DNA from: Dryococelus australis
Lineage: Eukaryota; Arthropoda; Insecta; Phasmatodea; Phasmatidae
Length of the DNA: 64,000 nt
NCBI GenBank assembly: GCA_029891345.1
Contig: CM057009.1
Coordinates: 290,542,966-290,606,965 of the forward strand
Reading direction: 5' to 3'
Part shown: piece by piece, positions 58,384 through 64,000 of the stretch
Layout: every line of letters starts with the position of its first letter
How positions within the stretch are numbered: position 1 is the first letter of the stretch
The notes under the pieces: generated by a model
Database searches by the model: none
Told to the model about the DNA's origin: nothing
Seen by the model: only the letters and a program-made list of their open reading frames with translations
Program-made: the position numbers and the translations under genes

Positions 58384-60041
58384 CTGGTCAGTGACGCCAT
58401 TTTGGTGGCGTGTGCGGCTGGAGTTCGCGATACAAGCGGATGTTTCACCTCTGTACGCTCGTGTACTCTTTGATATCGCTTTATTTCAGAAGTATCGTTT
58501 CGTAATAGATATATCGCCATACCGCTCAGCCCTAGCTCGAGAATGCTAGATCCCAGACATGGCGAGGGGAGAAGGCTTATATCCGGGAGAGACGTAGAGG
58601 GCAGATTATTTCCGCCACACCGGTTTCGTGGCATCGGACTTTATTTATTGGAAACGAGGTTCCATATCACTGAATTCTTTCGCAGCTCTTAAGACTGATG
58701 AGATATTTGGACTCAATTCTCAAGTGAGAATTCCGTCCAACACAATAGCTTCATTCTTGGAATGCCCATGACTCACGTTGTGAGGAAGTTCTTATTGACT
58801 TTACGGGCCGCGTTACTTTATGCTGCACTTCCCTAAATCACTTATATTAGGATACCGTGCGACATAAATCGGAACTAGAAACGTTAATTGAAGTCCGCAG
58901 ATTTTTTGTAAGCCAATATAGAAATTCCAAGAAGGTAGCGAATTCGACGAACTTTGTGTGCAAATGTTTTTTCCAGAGTAGTGCATTCCTATTGATATAT
59001 ATCTTGACCCGTCATTTCGAACATTTCGTAGCCACTAAATACGTTATGGCAAAGGAGTGGGTGGCAGGAAAGACGTGTTTAGACGGAAGCGTGTGTAATT
59101 GTGTTGTTTAGCATTGCTTGTTTCTCAAATAACTTAGCAGTGTTTCTGATCTCAGTAGTCTACATGGATGTTTTTAACTTCGATAAAAATGCTTAGTTGC
59201 ATCATCAGAACTACAGTATACAAAAAAAAAAGTACTAGGTTGCTGACGGCCCAAGATAAAGTACTTATTGAAAGTGAATTCTCTCGCGACACATCTGACG
59301 ATGGTATCTTTGTGACGCGCTTGCTGTCTCAGCGGACATCCCTCAAGAGTAATCAATTGAAGGTGGAGCATGAAATTTTGCGGCATGTAGTTCGATTTCG
59401 TTACGCATGCGAAAGACAAACCTATGACGCACTAGAAAGTCAGAGTAGTCTGCATCGCATGGCTTTGTTGTATATAATGCAGGAAATTGTTTGTAGTAAA
59501 TCAACTTATGCATACTCATAGGAACAGAATGACACATCAACGGTTAAATTATTTTGCTGATATACGTTAATTTGGGGGTGGCCGTTTTTAACTCATGCAG
59601 ACAACCAGTGCACACAATTGTGTACATTACGCACGTGTAGGTAATTTTTGGTTTGTAATGCACAGTGCGGAGCTCAGTGACCAATTTCCTTACCCGTGGG
59701 TCTCTATACTATAATCAAGAACAAAAGTGTTCAGCGTGAAACACACTACGCCCAAAATATGAGGAGGGGGAGAACGGGCCTAGGGGGGATCGTTAGTGCC
59801 CCTTGGGGAAGGGAGTGAGATATGGTTGCCAAGCCACTCCCCCCTCCCCCCCCCCATCATTGGGGGTAAGGGTTTTTTTTGCCCCATGCTTCAGGTTCGT
59901 GTACACCATACAAGTTGGGATGTACCATAATATTCGTGTGGAGAGCTGGAACAAAATTTCTGCTGTACATCTTTGGACCTTCCTATGTCGAACACTCCCC
60001 CCCCCCCCCCTTCCCAAACCGTCCACCTGGGATAAAATGAA
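58384..60041. other. No recognised gene
   Basis: ORFs of 84 codons (58857-59111) and 117 codons (59168-59521) on plus have no recognised domain. C-runs occur at 59837-59856 and 59997-60011. Confidence 0.35.
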
Positions 60042-60655
60042 TTTACCGGGGTGGGGGGTCGTGTTTTGCCTTTTTTTCTGGCATAGAAGGCGCTTTTTTC
60101 CGGCGGATTTTTGTGGGGGATTTGAGGGAGTGTTGTCTTTCTATACCCCGCCCTCCCACAGTGGAAAGTTAGGCCCTTCGGACCTACCCCCTTCCCCTTA
60201 AAAATTTCTCCCCCTACCCTGCAACTCCGGAAAGTGCTATATGGTTATTTTTTTAAATAAAATTTTGTTGAAATTTGGTATTTTTCTTTCTTTTTTAACC
60301 CTATATCCCCCGTCAAACAGGTTGGGCCCTTTGGATAACTTTTCCTACCGGGGTGGAGGGTTTTTAGCGACCCACATTTTATACCTTCTTTTCGGCCTGG
60401 GAGGTGCATTTTTCGACCGATTTTCGTGCGATTTGTAGGAGGGTTGCGTTTCTATACCCCACCCTCCTCAATGGGAAGTTAGGCCCTTCGAACCCTCACA
60501 CCCCCTCAAAATTTCCCCATCCCCCCACAATTTTTGCCTTCTGTCGGTGCTATATGGCTATTTTGTTGGAATTCTGTATTTTCCTTTCTTTTCAAGCCCT
60601 CTATCCGCTAAAATAGGTCAGGCCCTTTGGGTAACTTCCCCTACCATAAGTGGGT
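60042..60655 (+). repeat. Tandem duplication, about 305-bp unit, two copies
   Basis: Landmarks repeat in the same order: TACCGGGGTGG at 60044 and 60346, TTTCTATACCCC at about 60138 and 60449, GTTAGGCCCTTCG-ACC at about 60168 and 60478, GTGCTATATGG at 60234 and 60547, and GGCCCTTTGG at about 60325 and 60627. Units differ by substitutions and small indels. Confidence 0.85.
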
Positions 60656-60885
60656 ACCAAAATGTGCCCCATAAATATGGTACAAAATCACTCGGACCCA
60701 TTTCTCATCTACCATAATTATGATACGGTGTATCGTTATTTTGTACGGTAATTTAGAAATTCATACCATAATAGCATATGCACCTTCCAAACTTTCCAAT
60801 AAGCTATCGTAGGTTCATGTCGGTTTAATATACCATGGTTTAATATACATATGGTATGAAATATACCATAATTTCAAGAGTATTC
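60640..60885. repeat. Cluster of TACCATAAT/ATTATGGTA words
   Basis: TACCATAA-type words occur at about 60641, 60709, 60763 and 60870, with ATGGTA at about 60682 and 60855. Both orientations are present, including the perfect palindrome CATAATTATG at 60712-60721. Confidence 0.5.
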
Positions 60886-61016
60886 CCATTGCAACTGCAG
60901 GTCTTGATGCACGAGCGAGCGCTGATAGGCGCAAGTTAGCACGTTCCTGAGTTCCCAAACAACACTGTACTATAAGTACAATTTCGTACAATTACCTGCC
61001 TCACTGATGGTGGCTT

Positions 61017-61037
61017 AGCCCGCGGATTTCGCGGGCT
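61017..61037. repeat. 8-bp GC-rich hairpin
   Basis: AGCCCGCG and CGCGGGCT around a 5-nt loop. Similar GC-palindromic ends are seen at 19212 in A7. Confidence 0.7.
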
Positions 61038-61095
61038 GTCCCCTGGTAAATAAACGATTCGTAAACCATCTTACTGGTCAATGTCATAATAATTG

Positions 61096-61252
61096 TTTCT
61101 CATAACTGTAGCCAAACATAGAGCCTACAGCTCACTGGCCGTAACAACGAAACAAGTTTTGTGTCCACTTAAGTTAAGTGAGACTCATATTATTATTTTT
61201 TTGCTTGGAACGCCTGAAATCGTAAATTAACATGGGCTTGAAAGGGTTAAAA
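61096..61252 (+). repeat. Dispersed repeat E, copy 2
   Basis: Collinear with 30822-30985; see that entry for shared blocks. Confidence 0.65.
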
Positions 61253-61950
61253 TGATTTTCTATCAGTAATACTTAAAAATATGCCAAATTAAAAAACTAA
61301 GTTCATGATTTAAAAAAGTACGAATGTAAATATTTAGAAACCCAGTATATGTAATACACTTGTTAATAAAGATCGTGGTAAGAAAATTGTTTAATATTGA
61401 AATGCGTAGTGTCCTCGCGTTTGCGCTTCATTTCCAATTGACTCGCCATGTGCCTATTCTCCTTCCCCTCCTCTACCCCATTTCACAAATACCCAAACAA
61501 ACACACCCCTAGGAAATTTCCGATTGTCAAATGGCCTGCGGGCGTAATTGTAATCTGGCAGCCTCATTAATATTCATAGAAACCTTTGAATTAGAATTTA
61601 ACTAGAAATGTTTTCCAAAATATCTTGCTTGCGTAGGTAACAGATGCGGCACGCGGATGTTCATTTCTCTCAAATGAAATAAAATAAATGATAGCAGCTA
61701 TATTTTTCTGGTGTTTGTGTAGTATTTCGTTTGACGATTATTTTCCCTTCGAGATCGTATCGTGACAACACTTAAATATTCCAGGCCGTCACTGATTTAT
61801 GGTTTCGCGTGTTTCAGATAATACTGTACGGATTTGTATTATAACTAAGCCAACACAATACCAGTTTCTTTACCACAATCAATTAGCTTCATACTTCAGT
61901 AGTAGTATTGGGTAGACTTCAGCGCAAACAGGATTGGGATGAGGCGAGTG
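61253..61950. other. Spacer
   Basis: No feature is recognised. Confidence 0.4.
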
Positions 61951-62540
61951 GTGTGGTCCGCCATCTTGGATTCCAGGACAAAGTCATTCGGGAGATACGT
62001 CGAGGCACCTGCCGGCCGACATCATGATATGCCATTCCGGTTGGTGGGCCACCATATTGGAATTTTCTATTTACCCTAAAAATGTCCCGTTTCTCCCCAT
62101 AAAATCGGCAATTTTCCCCTTCAAAACACTCGACATTTCCCTTGCTCCCTTAAAATTTTCATTTTCTTTTTTCGAAAAATTTCCTATTTTGCCCTCAAAA
62201 AAGCATATGCCAGAATATGCAGTAGTGAGTAGTGAGCATCCCCCCCCCCCCTGTTTTTTTTGTTGCAGAAACGAGCTATTCTTAAGGTTTGTAGGGATTG
62301 CTTGAAACTTGTAGTATATCATTCCGTGTTGTTCCCACGCTTTCTCTCTTCTCGCCTTCTTCGCAACTTTGAAGTTTTCCCGTTTCCCCCTCAAAATCGC
62401 TTGTTTTACACCAAAAACCACTTCAGAAATCTATTATTTTACAATAAATTTCCCCTTCCATTAAAAAATATCTCCACTTCAAAAAAAAAATCGAAAAATT
62501 TATTTTAAAAAAGTATTAAAAAATTGTAAAAACTCAAATA
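61951..62540 (-). repeat. Reverse-strand relative of the 3.7-4.4 kb microrepeat/GGGAAA block
   Basis: On minus it has CCAAGATGGCGGAC and CCAATATGGTGGCC, then repeated GGGGAAA-, GAGGGGGAAA- and AATTTTG-type words. The order (CCAAGATGG words, then GGGAAAA-rich, then A/T-rich) matches 3.95-4.45 kb. Interrupted by a C run at 62240-62251. Confidence 0.45.
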
Positions 62541-64000
62541 AATGTGTTTCGATACCTTTGATTTTTTTTATTTTCCTAGAAAGAAACCTTATTTTGCAGA
62601 GAAACCCCAATCGCACGTAACTTATTAGAATGTACGAATCGCCAGTGTGTATATTCATTTACGAATTTAAATAAGTAATTTTTCATTTACGAGAAGGTAT
62701 TTAAGTACTTTGGAATTCTTCTGATATAAATAATTGTTCACGAAATTTAATGTATGGCAAGCCAAAACCCCCCCTCCCCCAATTCCCCCCGCCATCACCC
62801 TGCAATCACACACCTAACAATTAATGCGATAGTGCATTCCAGGTACGACCTTGTAAAAAATATTTTTATTTTAATATTTTATTTTTTTAAATCAATTCAA
62901 TCGATATGTTTTTAATATGCACTTTTTCTATTTGTTTTTAACATTGAGCTAAAAAAAAAAAATTTAATTTCAAAAACTAAACTTAAACCATCTAGCCGTG
63001 TAATCAAGCATGCACCCGCCGACAGGTACGCGAGACAGACACACCTATCATAACAGGCGAAGAGTGCAGGCGACATCGGTAGGGCATTACGGTGAAAAAA
63101 GGGGGGGGGGGCAATGGTCTTGTTGAAAAAATCAAACATCTGGGAACCAATGCATTTATAAATATTTAGAATAATTTTATTTAAATTCAATTTATTCAAT
63201 TATTTCAAAAATACACAAACCTTTAAAAAATACAGTATAATATCTCGAAAATGTATTTTTAATGCAAAATTGGTTTAAAAATTTAGGAAATTATCCAACA
63301 ATAGTAAGGCTTTATTTACGCTGGTAGAATAGCCACCAAACGAAGAGGCTTGTATTCCCTTGTACAAAATTATGAATGCATTAAACGTTTGTTATGTCCG
63401 ACTCCTATTTGACAGGTCATGGATTCGAGACTCTGTATATCCGTGAGAATTTTTTTATTTTTGCAAATGTGACCAACTGTCATGGGAAAGTGCGAAATAA
63501 AAATTTGTTATATATTTTTTCTATCATTGTACATATGGCTCATGAGTACATCTATTGGATTTTCTTTTTAGTTTAAATGCATTGTATTTATAATTTTTAA
63601 AACATTTTATTGGCGAATGTTGCATTTAAAACATTTTATTACTTTCAGTCTGGGTCTCCATTGATTGTTTTCATATATTCGTTTTGAATAATTATGTAGC
63701 CGACCACATTTATTCGCAAGTCGGCTTGTAAGCATGCGAATATGCACATGCATATGCGAATAAAATTTGTGATCGCTTAGGAGGCAGGCTCGTGAAATTC
63801 AGTTTGCAAATATCATTTATAACTCCAGAAATGTATGTTTTCATCCCTTTATAACCATAGTGATTAGCCTATATATTTGCTTCATAGGGATATTTTTAAT
63901 AAAATCATTTTATAACCGACTGGTTTAATACGAGAAAAATTACACATTTTTATGTTTAAAATTTATTAAAATATATTACTATCACGACACTCATACAATG
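62541..64000. other. AT-rich DNA with foldback near the end
   Basis: No gene is recognised. A G run lies at 63100-63111. A palindromic stretch lies at 63697-63780 (AGCCGAC / GTCGGCT and TTTATTCGCA / TGCGAATAAA). Confidence 0.4.

Noticed and set aside
59168-59521. 117-codon plus ORF
   Set aside because: No domain, no supporting context; kept only as a mention.

Overview
This window reads as non-coding, repeat-rich arthropod DNA, most likely from an insect with a large, transposon-laden genome. The evidence is: no dense or collinear gene set; AT-rich DNA with scattered CpG-rich blocks; many short dinucleotide arrays; tRNA-derived SINEs with A and B boxes; at least ten families of short terminal-inverted-repeat elements (MITEs, here named A to L); and decayed relics of protein families common in insect genomes (Tc1-like transposase, Polinton/adintovirus-type genes, and a large HAxTGCDT-motif family of unknown function). 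One SINE type (48.6 kb) resembles, from memory, SINEs of locust-like polyneopterans. That placement is an inference and was not searched.

Layout. 1-3.2 kb is a broken Polinton/adintovirus-like element: an intact phospholipase-A2-like ORF on the minus strand, a divergent double TATA region, then decayed zinc-finger, packaging-ATPase, unknown and integrase segments on plus. 3.2-8.7 kb holds a MITE, a degenerate microrepeat and an ancient repeat built on a 'GGAGACATGTTCCTGGCCA'-like motif, ending in a long (AT)n array. 8.7-12.6 kb (minus) and 16.1-18.8 kb (plus) are two pseudogene copies of the HAxTGCDT family. 19-24 kb holds nested MITEs. 27.2-29.3 kb holds two family-C elements, one of them inside a decayed Tc1-like transposase. 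31.4-36.2 kb holds two SINE copies, each split by a different TTAA-flanked element at the same TTAA of the SINE tail, plus further SINEs and MITEs. 38-44 kb is again MITEs and microsatellites. 47.0-47.8 kb is a CpG island with a YY1/Pho-type motif and a 79-codon ORF of unknown identity, the best candidate here for a live promoter or first exon. 48.2-49.5 kb holds a SINE dimer and MITEs; 52.6-54.2 kb is an unidentified GC-rich block; 54-58 kb holds MITEs; 60.0-60.65 kb is a tandem duplication of about 305 bp; the rest is AT-rich DNA without recognised genes.

The genes do not act together in a pathway. The informative content is the insertion history: which element sits in which, with target-site duplications that can be read directly. 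I found no convincing new biological system. The strongest leads are the paired TTAA insertions into one SINE site, the tRNA-like core inside family-C elements, the intact PLA2-like ORF with its divergent TATA boxes, and the CpG-island ORF.
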